Below are positions 53,163-62,409 of a DNA stretch of 64,000 bases, piece by piece. A program made the translations under genes and the position numbers. The notes below the pieces were generated by a model. The model was not told where the DNA came from and did not search any database. It saw only the letters and a program-made list of their open reading frames with translations. Every line of letters starts with the position of its first letter. The stretch's first letter is position 1. Source of the DNA: Paenibacillus sp. ACRRX (GTDB lineage: Bacteria > Bacillota > Bacilli > Paenibacillales > Paenibacillaceae); NCBI RefSeq assembly GCF_022346885.1, contig NZ_JAKRNK010000001.1, forward strand, positions 992,001 through 1,056,000, in the 5' to 3' direction.

Positions 53163-55445
53163 ATGGCTATTATTCATGTGCTGGATGATCAGCTTGCGAA
53201 CCAGATTGCTGCTGGAGAAGTAGTGGAGCGTCCAGCATCTGTAGTGAAGGAATTAGTTGAAAATGCAATTGATGCTGGCAGCAGACATATTGATGTGGTC
53301 GTCGAAGAGGGAGGTCTCCAGTTAATTCAGGTAAAAGACAATGGATCTGGTATTGCGGAGGATGATGTGGAGACCGCTTTCGAACGCCATGCTACTAGCA
53401 AGATTCGTTCGAATCGTGATTTATTTTCGATTCGCAGTCTAGGTTTCCGCGGTGAGGCTCTTCCCAGTATAGCCGCGGTAGCTAAGGTAGAAGTGGTTAC
53501 TTCTACAGAGTCTACAGGCTTGGGACGCCGGATTGTCATCGAAGGTGGGCATCTGTTGACGCATGAGCCAGCACAGTCGATGCAAGGCACAACATTTACG
53601 ATAAGAGAACTGTTTTATAATACACCGGCACGATTAAAGTATATGAAGACAATTCAGACAGAGCTCGGACATATATCTGATCTGATGTATCGATTAGCCT
53701 TGTCATATCCCGAGATTGGCTTCTCTCTTAAACATAACGAGAATATGCTGCTGCAAACATTGGGTAACGGCGATCTATTACAAGTCATTGCTGCAGTATA
53801 TGGTGTCCACACCGCTAAGCAGATGATTAAAGTAAAAGCAGAGCATTTGGATTACGATGTAGAAGGTTATATCGGGAAACCTGAACTCACACGCTCTAAT
53901 CGAAATGCTATGTCTTGGTTTGTAAATGGACGTTATGTCAGGAGCTTTCCGTTAAATCAGGCGGCGCTGCGGGCGTATCATACGTTATTACCAATCAATC
54001 GTTATCCTGTCATTGTCATGCAGGTGAAAATGCACCCGACCCTGGTGGATGTTAACGTACATCCGTCCAAGATGGAGGTGCGTTTCAGCAAGGAAACAGA
54101 ACTGTCTGAGTGCGTGGAACTGGCTTTCCGCCAGGAGCTTGTCGGTCAGACGCTCATTCCGAAGGCGGTTCCCACTCCTAAAGCGAAAGTGAAAACTTAT
54201 GTCGAGCAAGCTCAAATGGATTGGGCCGCTTCTACAAATGAACAAGGCATACCGATGCAAGCGCGAGGCTCGCTTGTGTTTCACACACCAAAGGAAGGGA
54301 ATCCCACTAGTAAGAGGGAACTTTTTCCAGATGCAGATCATAGGGGTGCTGCGGAGGCCTATAATAATATAGCTTTGCCTGATGCTAAGGCTGAAGAGTT
54401 CAATCGCCCTAATAAAATGGAAATTCCAAATGATGTCCTAGATGCAGCCTCTCCACAGCCTGCTGAAACCGAACATATGGAGGATACTGCTCTACAGGCT
54501 GCTGACGTGCAAGCGGAGCAGGCTAAAGCTGCAGAAGATGTACTGCAATCGGCAGCGCCTATTTCAACGGATCAGAAGGAAGCGGGAGATCATGGACTGA
54601 CAAGCCGTGCACCCGTCAATCCTGATCTACAACGTGAGCATGCGGCTAATTATGAAGTTCATCGTAATACAGGGGCAGTGCCTGATGACAGTGCATTATC
54701 GAATAGAGATCAGGGATCGCAAGTGCTCTATCAACCAACAAAGGCGGACTATGTCCACAACCGGCAATCACAGAGAGAAGAACGTACACCTGTTAATCGT
54801 ACAACTGTCGCTGCATGGAACAAAGTAATGGAGCAGAGCTCGGCATCAGATGCCGCTCTCCCCCCATTTCCGGCCTTGTCCTATCTTGGTTCTTTGCATG
54901 GTACTTACTTAATCTGTGGCAATGAAGAAGGATTATATTTAATAGATCAGCATGCAGCACATGAACGTGTCAATTATGAATACTATGTAGACAAGTTCGG
55001 TAAACCGATCGATGCTTTTCAAGAACTGCTAATTCCATTAACAATCGAGCTTACACCGAATGAAGCAGGTCGTATTCGAGAACGTATGCCGCTGCTGGAG
55101 CATGTGGGGATAGCAGTAGAGCCGTTTGGTGCTCAGACATTCCTGATTCGTTCTCATCCCTACTGGTTTCCGAATGGGGAGGAAGAAGGTCTCATTCAAG
55201 AAATGATGGATTGGGTGCTAAATGAAAAAGCTCCAAACATCACTACAATGCGTGAAGCATCGGCCATTATGTGCTCCTGTAAAGCCTCCATCAAAGCCAA
55301 CCAGCGGATTACACAAGAGGAAGCAGATATGTTAATCGCCAGGCTAGGCGCTTGCAGGCAGCCGTTTACGTGTCCGCATGGCAGGCCGATCATCATCAAG
55401 TTCACGAATCATGATCTGGAAAAGATGTTTAAGCGTATTATGTGA
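53163..55445 (+). CDS. mutL: DNA mismatch repair endonuclease MutL
   Basis: ATG 53163 follows ACGGGGTGAGACG; the frame is open 10 codons earlier. The 760-residue protein has the GHKL ATPase (ELVENAIDAG, DNGSGI, GFRGEALPSIAAV) and transducer domains to about residue 335. A low-complexity linker of about 230 residues (335-565) follows, then a C-terminal nuclease domain. That domain has the metal motif DQHAAHERVNYE (Asp595, DQHA(X)2E(X)4E), CSCKASIKA and CPHGRP, plus a QELLIP clamp motif. It is therefore a nicking MutL, as in bacteria without MutH. The linker is longer than in B. subtilis MutL (627 residues). Confidence 0.97.
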   Translation: MAIIHVLDDQLANQIAAGEVVERPASVVKELVENAIDAGSRHIDVVVEEGGLQLIQVKDNGSGIAEDDVETAFERHATSKIRSNRDLFSIRSLGFRGEALPSIAAVAKVEVVTSTESTGLGRRIVIEGGHLLTHEPAQSMQGTTFTIRELFYNTPARLKYMKTIQTELGHISDLMYRLALSYPEIGFSLKHNENMLLQTLGNGDLLQVIAAVYGVHTAKQMIKVKAEHLDYDVEGYIGKPELTRSNRNAMSWFVNGRYVRSFPLNQAALRAYHTLLPINRYPVIVMQVKMHPTLVDVNVHPSKMEVRFSKETELSECVELAFRQELVGQTLIPKAVPTPKAKVKTYVEQAQMDWAASTNEQGIPMQARGSLVFHTPKEGNPTSKRELFPDADHRGAAEAYNNIALPDAKAEEFNRPNKMEIPNDVLDAASPQPAETEHMEDTALQAADVQAEQAKAAEDVLQSAAPISTDQKEAGDHGLTSRAPVNPDLQREHAANYEVHRNTGAVPDDSALSNRDQGSQVLYQPTKADYVHNRQSQREERTPVNRTTVAAWNKVMEQSSASDAALPPFPALSYLGSLHGTYLICGNEEGLYLIDQHAAHERVNYEYYVDKFGKPIDAFQELLIPLTIELTPNEAGRIRERMPLLEHVGIAVEPFGAQTFLIRSHPYWFPNGEEEGLIQEMMDWVLNEKAPNITTMREASAIMCSCKASIKANQRITQEEADMLIARLGACRQPFTCPHGRPIIIKFTNHDLEKMFKRIM

Positions 55446-55520
55446 TAGGCACATATACGATTTAGGGTACATGAGCATTTGTATTTACGTTTCAGTACCG
55501 TTTATAATGAGGAGGAACCT

Positions 55521-56306
55521 ATGATTATTACGACAGGTGATTCGACTTCGCCTCATGTCATTGCTCAAGCTCAATCGCTGGCGAAGGAACTGGGTTGCCT
55601 GTATACGACTCGGAGAAAGCAATCGTTTCCCCAATTGAGGAAACGTTATGGTGACGACCAATTTCTGATTATGATGGACTCTGGGATTCGTTATACACAG
55701 ATCGGACAGGCGGATCTTACCTATCATCCAAGCATGGCATTTATTCGATCAAAGCGTATACTGAACGGGGAGTCAGACACGATGATTCGTGCGGCACGTA
55801 TTAAACCAGGTGCTTCGGTGTTGGACTGCACGGCAGGATTAGGGGGCGATGCCCTTGTTTTTTCCATGGCTGTTGGCGACAAGGGGAGTGTTACAGCTTG
55901 CGAAAGTCAACTCCCGTTGTTTGTTTTGGTCAGAGAAGGGCTCCGCGCATATGTGTCAGAGGTGGAAGAGATCAATCGTGCGATGAGACGTATCCGTATG
56001 GAGCACAGTCATTACTTGGACATGTTATTACGTCTACCTGATCGATCCGTTGATACGATTTATTTTGATCCGATGTTTCGCACGCCAGTACAAGAATCCG
56101 CGGCTATCGATCCGCTGCGTCATCTAGCGAATCACGAACCATTGGCAGCAGAGGCGGTGCATGAAGCGATGCGTGTAGCACGCAAGACGGTTGTTATGAA
56201 AGAGCTGCGTGGCAGCGAGGAATTTAATCGATTGGGGTTTACCCGCGTCGAGCGGACAGGTTCTAAATTAGCATATGGAGTGATTGACATTGTCGGCAAC
56301 GAATAG
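55521..56306 (+). CDS. RsmJ-like class I SAM methyltransferase
   Basis: ATG 55521 follows ATGAGGAGGAACCT. The 261-residue protein has DCTAGLGGDA (102-111) as SAM-binding motif and IYFDPMF near residue 190. Both are characteristic of the DUF548/RsmJ group (16S rRNA m2G1516 methyltransferase of E. coli). Its end overlaps the start of miaA, so the two genes are translationally linked; this fits a common theme of RNA modification. Whether the Bacillota members act on 16S rRNA is not established here. Confidence 0.82.
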   Translation: MIITTGDSTSPHVIAQAQSLAKELGCLYTTRRKQSFPQLRKRYGDDQFLIMMDSGIRYTQIGQADLTYHPSMAFIRSKRILNGESDTMIRAARIKPGASVLDCTAGLGGDALVFSMAVGDKGSVTACESQLPLFVLVREGLRAYVSEVEEINRAMRRIRMEHSHYLDMLLRLPDRSVDTIYFDPMFRTPVQESAAIDPLRHLANHEPLAAEAVHEAMRVARKTVVMKELRGSEEFNRLGFTRVERTGSKLAYGVIDIVGNE

Positions 56307-57243
56307 TCCTAGACATCGACTGCTTGTTTTAGTCGGTCCTACGGCGGTCGGCAAGACAAAATTGAGTTTGCAATTGGCCCATCATTGGAATGCTGAGATC
56401 ATATCAGGTGATAGTATGCAGGTGTATCGGCATATGGACATTGGGACAGCTAAGCTTCCTTTTGCTGAACGCGATGGGATTCCACATTATATGATGGATA
56501 TTCATGAGCCCGATGAACCATTTTCGGTTGCTGAATTTCAGGATCGTTGTCGCGAGCTTATACCAGATATAGCATCTCGCCATAAGCTTCCATTTATTGT
56601 TGGTGGGACGGGTCTTTATGTGGAGTCTCTATGTTACGGATTTGAGTTCAGCGAACAAGGATCTGATGAGCCATTCCGACTAGAAATGGCCCATCTTGCG
56701 GAAGATCAGGGGAACGAAGTTCTGCATGAGCAGCTGCGGCTCGTGGACCCCGAATCTGCTGAAAGATTACACCCGAACGATGTAAGAAGAGTGATTCGCG
56801 CTTTGGAAATATTTCGTTTAACAGGTCAAAAAATGTCAGAGCAGTTGGAGGTCCAACAGCGCCAGCCACAATACGATTTGTGTTTTATTGGTTTGACAAT
56901 GGACAGGCAATTGCTATATAAACGAATAGAGGCCCGAATTGATGAGATGCTTGAAGAAGGGCTTGTCCAAGAAGTTGAGCAATTACTGCAGCGAGGGTAT
57001 TCCCGATCACTTGTATCGATGCAAGGTCTGGGTTATAAAGAAATAGCCGCTTATTTAGCAGGCGAGACGTCCTATGAGGCTGCTGTCACGCTGCTTAAGC
57101 GCGATACCCGTCGATTCGCTAAGCGTCAACTGTCATGGTTCCGTCGCATGAAGGACATTCATTGGGTCGATGTGACTGACAGTACACGATATGATGAACA
57201 TTTCTCACAAATTTGTGGCATCGTAGCAGGAAAGTTTCGCTAA
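56290..57243 (+). CDS. miaA: tRNA dimethylallyltransferase
   Basis: TTG 56290 lies 9 bases after GGAG; TTG 56284 would be only 3 bases away. The 317-residue protein has P-loop [38 protein letters not shown] and [13 protein letters not shown]. It transfers the dimethylallyl group to A37 of tRNAs reading UNN codons. It overlaps the methyltransferase gene and is followed after 49 bases by hfq, as in many bacteria. Confidence 0.95.
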   Translation: MSATNSPRHRLLVLVGPTAVGKTKLSLQLAHHWNAEIISGDSMQVYRHMDIGTAKLPFAERDGIPHYMMDIHEPDEPFSVAEFQDRCRELIPDIASRHKLPFIVGGTGLYVESLCYGFEFSEQGSDEPFRLEMAHLAEDQGNEVLHEQLRLVDPESAERLHPNDVRRVIRALEIFRLTGQKMSEQLEVQQRQPQYDLCFIGLTMDRQLLYKRIEARIDEMLEEGLVQEVEQLLQRGYSRSLVSMQGLGYKEIAAYLAGETSYEAAVTLLKRDTRRFAKRQLSWFRRMKDIHWVDVTDSTRYDEHFSQICGIVAGKFR

Positions 57244-57292
57244 GAGGTTGAATATATTTCAACACTATATCAAGATTATGGGGGTACGGACG

Positions 57293-57532
57293 ATGAATAA
57301 ATCCATTAATATCCAAGATACTTTCTTGAACCAGCTACGCAAGGAGAGCATTCCGGTAACTGTATATTTGACGAACGGGTTCCAGATTCGCGGTATCATT
57401 CGCGCATTTGACAATTACACAATCGTCATAGACAGTGACGGACGCCAGCAGATGGTATTTAAGCATGCGATCTCCACATTCACGCCGATGCGCAACGTAT
57501 CCCTGATGCAGGACCATCAGAACGAATCTTAA
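57293..57532 (+). CDS. hfq: RNA chaperone Hfq
   Basis: ATG 57293 follows GGGGGTACGGACG; the longer frame from 57248 has no site. The 79-residue protein has the Sm1 ([23 protein letters not shown] in residues 22-44) and Sm2 (VFKHAIST) motifs and a short C-terminal tail. The hexamer binds A- and U-rich RNA. It is last in the miaA operon, with a terminator 90 bases after the stop. Confidence 0.96.
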   Translation: MNKSINIQDTFLNQLRKESIPVTVYLTNGFQIRGIIRAFDNYTIVIDSDGRQQMVFKHAISTFTPMRNVSLMQDHQNES

Positions 57533-57884
57533 TCCGTTGCTTAAGGTGCTGTCGCAGCTCCTTGAGAATGAAATGAAACTTTTTCAGGCTTTGCAACGTC
57601 TACATGTATAGTACGGTCAAGAACAACCCTAAGGGGTTGTTCTTTTCGTTGGAGTGTACAGCAGATATTCTCCACCCTCTTGACTGCATCGTTCCAGTAC
57701 GATAATGAAGGGCAGCGGCCAGTCGAGTGCGTCGAATCTTAACCGTATATTTTGCGTACAGAGAAAGGTTGGAGCGATGTGCAGCTTGCTGCCGTTTCTA
57801 GACGGCCTACGAAAGGGTAATAACACTCATCTTCTCCAGCAGCGCAATAAAGAGAAATCCTCACGGAAAAGGGAGTCGGAAAGA
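57533..57884. other. 352-base stretch between hfq and the PBP gene
   Basis: It holds the hfq terminator (57621-57648) and a possible promoter for the PBP gene: TTGACT (57680-57685) with GATAAT (57701-57706) at 15 bases. The frame is open upstream of the PBP start but shows no protein-like sequence. Confidence 0.5.
57621..57648 (+). terminator. Terminator of the miaA-hfq operon
   Basis: GAACAACCC pairs with GGGTTGTTC (9 bp, loop TAAG), followed by TTTTCG. Confidence 0.82.
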
Positions 57885-60617
57885 ATGTCTACAAATGATA
57901 AATTGTCCCGCAGTAACCGAGGACAACGAGCTAGTAGTACCGGTCACACAAGTAATTCCAATAATTCTGGTCAGCGTGGCAATGGTGGTAGTGGTGGCAG
58001 CGGCATGTCCAAGCCCAAAAAGAAATGGTCATGGAAGAAGACTTGGTGGCTTATGTTTTTCACTACCGCATTTGCGATATTTTGTGCGGTGGGCGGATAT
58101 TTGTTTATTTTGCTAAATGGCGAACGATTAATGAAAGAATATAAAGAAGCAGACATGTTCCAAATGGCAGAAGCATCTACCGTGTTTGATCGTAAAGGTA
58201 TTGAGATTGCAAAGCTTGGCCATGGGGCAAGCAATCGTGAAGTTGTAGAAGCAGGAGAGATTCCTGATATGTTGGAAAACGCGTTTATTGCAACGGAAGA
58301 TCGCCGCTTTCAGGAGCATCAAGGTGTAGACCTGTGGTCAATTGGACGTGCGATGGTAAAAGACGTCATGCACGGCAGCCTGAAGGAAGGCGGCAGCACG
58401 ATTACACAGCAGTTGGCAAAAAATATGTTTTTGACGAGTGACAAGACGTTTTTCCGTAAAGCAACGGAAGTATCTATTGCACTAGCTTTGGAGAATCACT
58501 ATACAAAAGACGAAATTATTACGATGTATTTGAATCGTATTTTCTTTGGCCAAGGTGCTTACGGTGTGAAGGCTGCATCCATTCGATATTTTGGTGAAAG
58601 TGATTTGAGTAAATTAAAAGTATGGCAGATGGCGACATTGGCGGCGATGCCGAAGGCGCCTTCTCGATACAATCCGATTTCGAATCCGGAGCTTTCCAAG
58701 GAACGTCGTAAAGTTGTCTTGTCCCTCATGTATGAAGAAAAATACATTACGTTGTCGGAAATGGAAGAGGCAGCGGCTGTTGATTACGTGCCGCTTAAGT
58801 CAAATGGTGGCAATGATCAGACTGAAAAGGGCGATGCAGCGTATATGGCCTTTGTCGATTATATGGTGCAGGAAGCTGAGGAGCGCACAGGGTTAACGGA
58901 GGATGAATTGCTGCGTGGAGGGTTCAGCATCTATACTACGATGGATGGAGATGCACAACGCGCTGTTTTTAAAGAGTTCAGTGAAGATGATAACTTTGAG
59001 AAAAGTAAAGATGACATCAAATCCCAAGGTTCAATGGTCATATCCGACCATCGAAATGGAGCACTGATGGCAATGGTTGGCGGACGTGATTATGTAAAAA
59101 AAGGTTGGAACCGTGCGAATGTAAAACGCCAACCCGGTTCTGCTTTTAAACCAATCGTATCATTTGGGCCAGCAATAGAGTCAGGTCAGTGGTTCCCATG
59201 GTCAACGCTTCGTGATGACAAGCAGTGCTTTGGCAACTATTGCCCGACCGACCTAGGTCGTAACAAGTATGTGGGACCGATTGAGATGACAGAGGCCTTC
59301 AAACGTTCCACTAACTTGCCGGCTGTTTGGCTGCTGAACGAGATTGGGATCAAGAGCGGCACTAATTTTGCGAAGCAGCTGGGAATTGAGCTGGACAAGG
59401 GCGATTACAACCTGTCTATTGCACTTGGGGGTATGACGAGAGGTACAACACCTATCGAGATGGCGGAGGCATATAATGCGTTTGCCAATGGGGGTTATTA
59501 TTACCCGGCATATACGATCAAGCAGATCAAAGATCGTAAAAATACTGATGTGTATACCTATACTGTGCCTAAGCCTGAGCGAGTAATGTCAGAGAAGACG
59601 GCCTATTATATGACACAGATGATGCAAGAAGTGGTTAACAGCGGAACAGGTAAAGCGGCCAAGATGGATCGCCCTGTTGCAGGTAAGACTGGTTCTACAC
59701 AGCACTCTGTACCTGGCTATAATGGTCCTGGTAATCGTGATTTGTGGTTTGTCGGCTACACGCCAGAGTGGACAGGATCTGTTTGGATGGGATATGACAA
59801 GACGGATAGTAATCATGTTCTTGTTGGCAGCAGTGGTCAGCCTGCCGCCTTATTCAGTAAAGTTATGACTCAAGCGCTCAAGGGGGTTGACAGTCAATCA
59901 TTCAACAAGCCAGAGGATGTTAAAGAAGATGAAAAGCCGAAACCGCCAGCGGCAGTATCTGGTTTACAGGGTTCCTATTCTGAGAATACCAAGTCTATCT
60001 CGTTAACTTGGAAAGCTGTTGAAGGAAAGAACGTCAAGTACAGCTTGTATCGCAAAGCAACTGCTGACCCACAATTTACGAAAATATTAGCCGGCATTCA
60101 AGCAAACGAAGCAGAAGATATTGGGGTATTTGCCGGAGAAACGTATACGTATTATGTGACAGCTACGAGTGAGGACAAACCGGAAGAGTCTGCCAAGTCC
60201 AACGAAGCTGTAATCAAGATTGAAGCTGAGAATGTCGAGCCGCCGCCAGATCCAGTTGTTCCGCCAGTGACAGATCCTGTGGACCCTAACGTGCCTGGTG
60301 GAGAGATTGACAATCCTAACGGCAACAATGGAAATAATGGTGGCGGCAATAACGGCAATGGTAATGAAGGAAATGGCAGCAACAATGGGAATGGAGACAG
60401 TGGTAGCGTCGGTCCAGAAACTGGCGGTACAGAAGGGCCAGATAATGGGACTGACAATACTACTTCTGGCCAGTCGGGTAACGGTTCCAGTATCGAGACT
60501 GGCGGAAGCACTTCCAATAATACAGGCAAGCATGATAATCAGAACGGTAAGCCTGACAAAAATAAAGAGCGCGGCGGGCAAGGAGCGGATTCCACTTCTT
60601 TCCCACCAGCGGCTTAA
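57885..60617 (+). CDS. Class A penicillin-binding protein (PBP1A family)
   Basis: ATG 57885 follows AAAAGGGAGTCGGAAAGA. The 910-residue protein has a disordered basic N terminus, one membrane anchor (about 49-74) and a GT51 transglycosylase with catalytic Glu138 (ATEDRRFQEHQGVD). The transpeptidase has Ser419-Ala-Phe-Lys422, Ser475-Thr-Asn477 and Lys601-Thr-Gly. A fibronectin type III domain follows (about 690-780), then a Gly/Asn/Ser-rich tail of about 120 residues (NNGNNGGGNNGNGNEGNG). It polymerises and cross-links peptidoglycan outside the membrane. A cyclophilin lipoprotein gene follows 40 bases later. Confidence 0.94.
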   Translation: MSTNDKLSRSNRGQRASSTGHTSNSNNSGQRGNGGSGGSGMSKPKKKWSWKKTWWLMFFTTAFAIFCAVGGYLFILLNGERLMKEYKEADMFQMAEASTVFDRKGIEIAKLGHGASNREVVEAGEIPDMLENAFIATEDRRFQEHQGVDLWSIGRAMVKDVMHGSLKEGGSTITQQLAKNMFLTSDKTFFRKATEVSIALALENHYTKDEIITMYLNRIFFGQGAYGVKAASIRYFGESDLSKLKVWQMATLAAMPKAPSRYNPISNPELSKERRKVVLSLMYEEKYITLSEMEEAAAVDYVPLKSNGGNDQTEKGDAAYMAFVDYMVQEAEERTGLTEDELLRGGFSIYTTMDGDAQRAVFKEFSEDDNFEKSKDDIKSQGSMVISDHRNGALMAMVGGRDYVKKGWNRANVKRQPGSAFKPIVSFGPAIESGQWFPWSTLRDDKQCFGNYCPTDLGRNKYVGPIEMTEAFKRSTNLPAVWLLNEIGIKSGTNFAKQLGIELDKGDYNLSIALGGMTRGTTPIEMAEAYNAFANGGYYYPAYTIKQIKDRKNTDVYTYTVPKPERVMSEKTAYYMTQMMQEVVNSGTGKAAKMDRPVAGKTGSTQHSVPGYNGPGNRDLWFVGYTPEWTGSVWMGYDKTDSNHVLVGSSGQPAALFSKVMTQALKGVDSQSFNKPEDVKEDEKPKPPAAVSGLQGSYSENTKSISLTWKAVEGKNVKYSLYRKATADPQFTKILAGIQANEAEDIGVFAGETYTYYVTATSEDKPEESAKSNEAVIKIEAENVEPPPDPVVPPVTDPVDPNVPGGEIDNPNGNNGNNGGGNNGNGNEGNGSNNGNGDSGSVGPETGGTEGPDNGTDNTTSGQSGNGSSIETGGSTSNNTGKHDNQNGKPDKNKERGGQGADSTSFPPAA

Positions 60618-60657
60618 ATAAAGACCTACAATTCGTTTAATAAGGAGCGAGCGTACG

Positions 60658-61368
60658 TTGAAATCAAATCGACCATCCACGTGGTTAGGGCAGACAGCAA
60701 GGAAAGCAGGAGGTCTATTGTTATTAAGCGTCTTATTAATCAGTCTTATTGGCTGCGGACAAAAGAATAAGCCTGCTGCACCAGCGGAAAACAACGCTGC
60801 AAGCGGGTCAGCTCCCATCGAGAACAAAGCCAAGTCATGGGCTGAAATGCCTAAAATGTCTATTGATACGAATGCGAACTATGTGGCTGAAGTGAAGACC
60901 ACGAAAGGAACATTTGAGATCGAGCTGTTCGCCAAAGAAGCGCCGCAGACCGTAAACAACTTTGTGTTTCTCGCGAATGAACATTACTACGACGGCATTA
61001 CGTTCCATCGTATTATCGAGACGTTTATGGTTCAATCGGGAGATCCGCTCGGCAACGGTATGGGTGGACCAGGATATACGATCCCGGACGAGTTGGACAG
61101 TAAGCGATCATATGAGCCTGGAGTAGTAGCGATGGCAAAGTCTAGTCAGCCGAATAGTGCTGGCAGCCAGTTCTTTATTTGTACCGGTGATGATGCCGGG
61201 AGCTTGAACATGCAGCCTGTATACCCGATCTTTGGTAAGGTGAAGAGTGGTATGGATGTGGTGACAGCGATAGCCAAAACTCCAGTGGTAGAGAACCCGG
61301 ATACGATGGAGCAGAGCAAGCCGCAAGAAGTAGTCAAGATTGAAACGGTTACGATTCATAAGTCTTAA
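60658..61368 (+). CDS. Cyclophilin-type peptidyl-prolyl isomerase lipoprotein
   Basis: TTG at 60658 is the start, 10 bases after AAGGAG. The 236-residue protein has a lipoprotein signal with lipobox LIGC and a cyclophilin domain of about 160 residues: VNNFVFLANEHYYDGITFHR, FMVQSGDP and SAGSQFFICTGD. These hold the catalytic Arg/Phe/Gln positions. It would assist folding of exported proteins at the outer membrane face. It follows a class A PBP gene; co-transcription is possible. Confidence 0.93.
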   Translation: MKSNRPSTWLGQTARKAGGLLLLSVLLISLIGCGQKNKPAAPAENNAASGSAPIENKAKSWAEMPKMSIDTNANYVAEVKTTKGTFEIELFAKEAPQTVNNFVFLANEHYYDGITFHRIIETFMVQSGDPLGNGMGGPGYTIPDELDSKRSYEPGVVAMAKSSQPNSAGSQFFICTGDDAGSLNMQPVYPIFGKVKSGMDVVTAIAKTPVVENPDTMEQSKPQEVVKIETVTIHKS

Positions 61369-61402
61369 AGTTTAGAGATAAGAATGTCATCATTGATCAT
61401 GA

Positions 61403-61439
61403 AGAAGCACGCAATAATTGAATTGCGTGCTTCTTTTTT
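61403..61439 (+). terminator. Terminator of the PBP/cyclophilin unit
   Basis: A 13-bp perfect stem (AGAAGCACGCAAT with ATTGCGTGCTTCT) with a 6-base loop, followed by TTTTT. Confidence 0.88.
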
Positions 61440-61459
61440 ACCTGAGGGAGGACCATAAT

Positions 61460-62119
61460 ATGCCAAAAATGTTGGATCATGCAGCAACTCCAATGCGCAG
61501 TGCTCGTAAGAATAAATCGAGAAAAACCGTTCTGATACGTAAATTAGTTTTGTTGGTCGGATCCCTGCTCCTGTTAGGTTTATTATGGACAGGGTACGTA
61601 CTTTGGAAAATAACAAGCTCAAGCGACGCCAACTCGCTTGCAACGAGTGATGTTGGCATTGTGCTGGGAGCATCTCTATGGGGAGATGAGCCAAGCCCAG
61701 GGTTAAAGGAGCGCCTTAATCTTGTGGTAAAGCTTTACAATGAAGGTCGCTTCAAGCAAATTATCGTCACTGGAGGCAAAGATACGCCTACGGCTACTTA
61801 TACAGAGGCGGAAGGCAGCAAGCGGTATTTAATTGCTCATGGAATTCCGGAGTCGGTTATATGGCTAGAGAATTCATCTACAAGCACATTGGAAAATTTA
61901 AAATTTGCACAGCCTATTGTTCGCGAACATCAATGGTCATCGGTTACGATTGTCACTCATGATTTTCATGGGAATAGGGCGTATGAAATAGCGGATAAGC
62001 TGGGGTATGAGCAGCTGCATGTAGAAACTGTGGCAAGCAAGGTGCTTTCAACCTTCTACCATTTTGGCAGGGAAACCCTTGCCTATACGAAGTGGAAATG
62101 GGACGAGCTGTGGCTCTAA
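61460..62119 (+). CDS. YdcF/DUF218 family membrane protein
   Basis: ATG 61460 lies after GAGGGAGGACCATAAT. The 219-residue protein has one N-terminal membrane segment (about 30-53) and a DUF218 domain: DVGIVLGASLWGDEPSPGLKERL, IIVTGGKD, EAEGSKRYLIAHGIP, LENSSTSTLENLKF and VTHDFHGNRA. Related proteins (SanA, YdcF, ElyC) act in envelope functions, but the activity is unknown. It lies directly after the terminator of the PBP/cyclophilin unit. Confidence 0.9.
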   Translation: MPKMLDHAATPMRSARKNKSRKTVLIRKLVLLVGSLLLLGLLWTGYVLWKITSSSDANSLATSDVGIVLGASLWGDEPSPGLKERLNLVVKLYNEGRFKQIIVTGGKDTPTATYTEAEGSKRYLIAHGIPESVIWLENSSTSTLENLKFAQPIVREHQWSSVTIVTHDFHGNRAYEIADKLGYEQLHVETVASKVLSTFYHFGRETLAYTKWKWDELWL

Positions 62120-62215
62120 ATCTGCTAATATCCTCGCTATCGATAGAATATGTTGGATAAGCGGCAGTGATAAGCTTATGAAAGAAAGGCTGTCTTTCTA
62201 CAACTTGTCGAGAGG

Positions 62216-62353
62216 ATGAATCTAATGCATGATCATTTTCAAGTAGCACATTCGAAGCTGAGTCTGCTCAGGAGACAGCCAACTATCCATTACATTGTGT
62301 GTATGTGGTTTTGTGCCTCCTGGGTTATAGGTCATCAATTCGTAGCACTCTGA
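62216..62353 (+). CDS. Possible 45-codon peptide upstream of spoVK
   Basis: An ATG at 62216 opens 45 codons, and a second in-frame ATG at 62225 lies 9 bases after GAGAGG. The product is basic in the first half and hydrophobic at the end (CMWFCASWVIGHQFVAL). It is too short to trust without homologs, but the spacing to spoVK (56 bases) and the site make it worth noting. Confidence 0.3.
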   Translation: MNLMHDHFQVAHSKLSLLRRQPTIHYIVCMWFCASWVIGHQFVAL

Positions 62354-62409
62354 CTAGAATAGGAGATGCGACTCTCAGGGTGCAGCTTTTAATGAAGGAG
62401 TGATTTAAA

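Noticed and set aside
60087-60833. A 248-codon minus-strand frame opposite the PBP tail
   Set aside because: It arises from the low-complexity Gly/Asn-rich tail code on the plus strand, has no ribosome binding site and no recognisable protein pattern.
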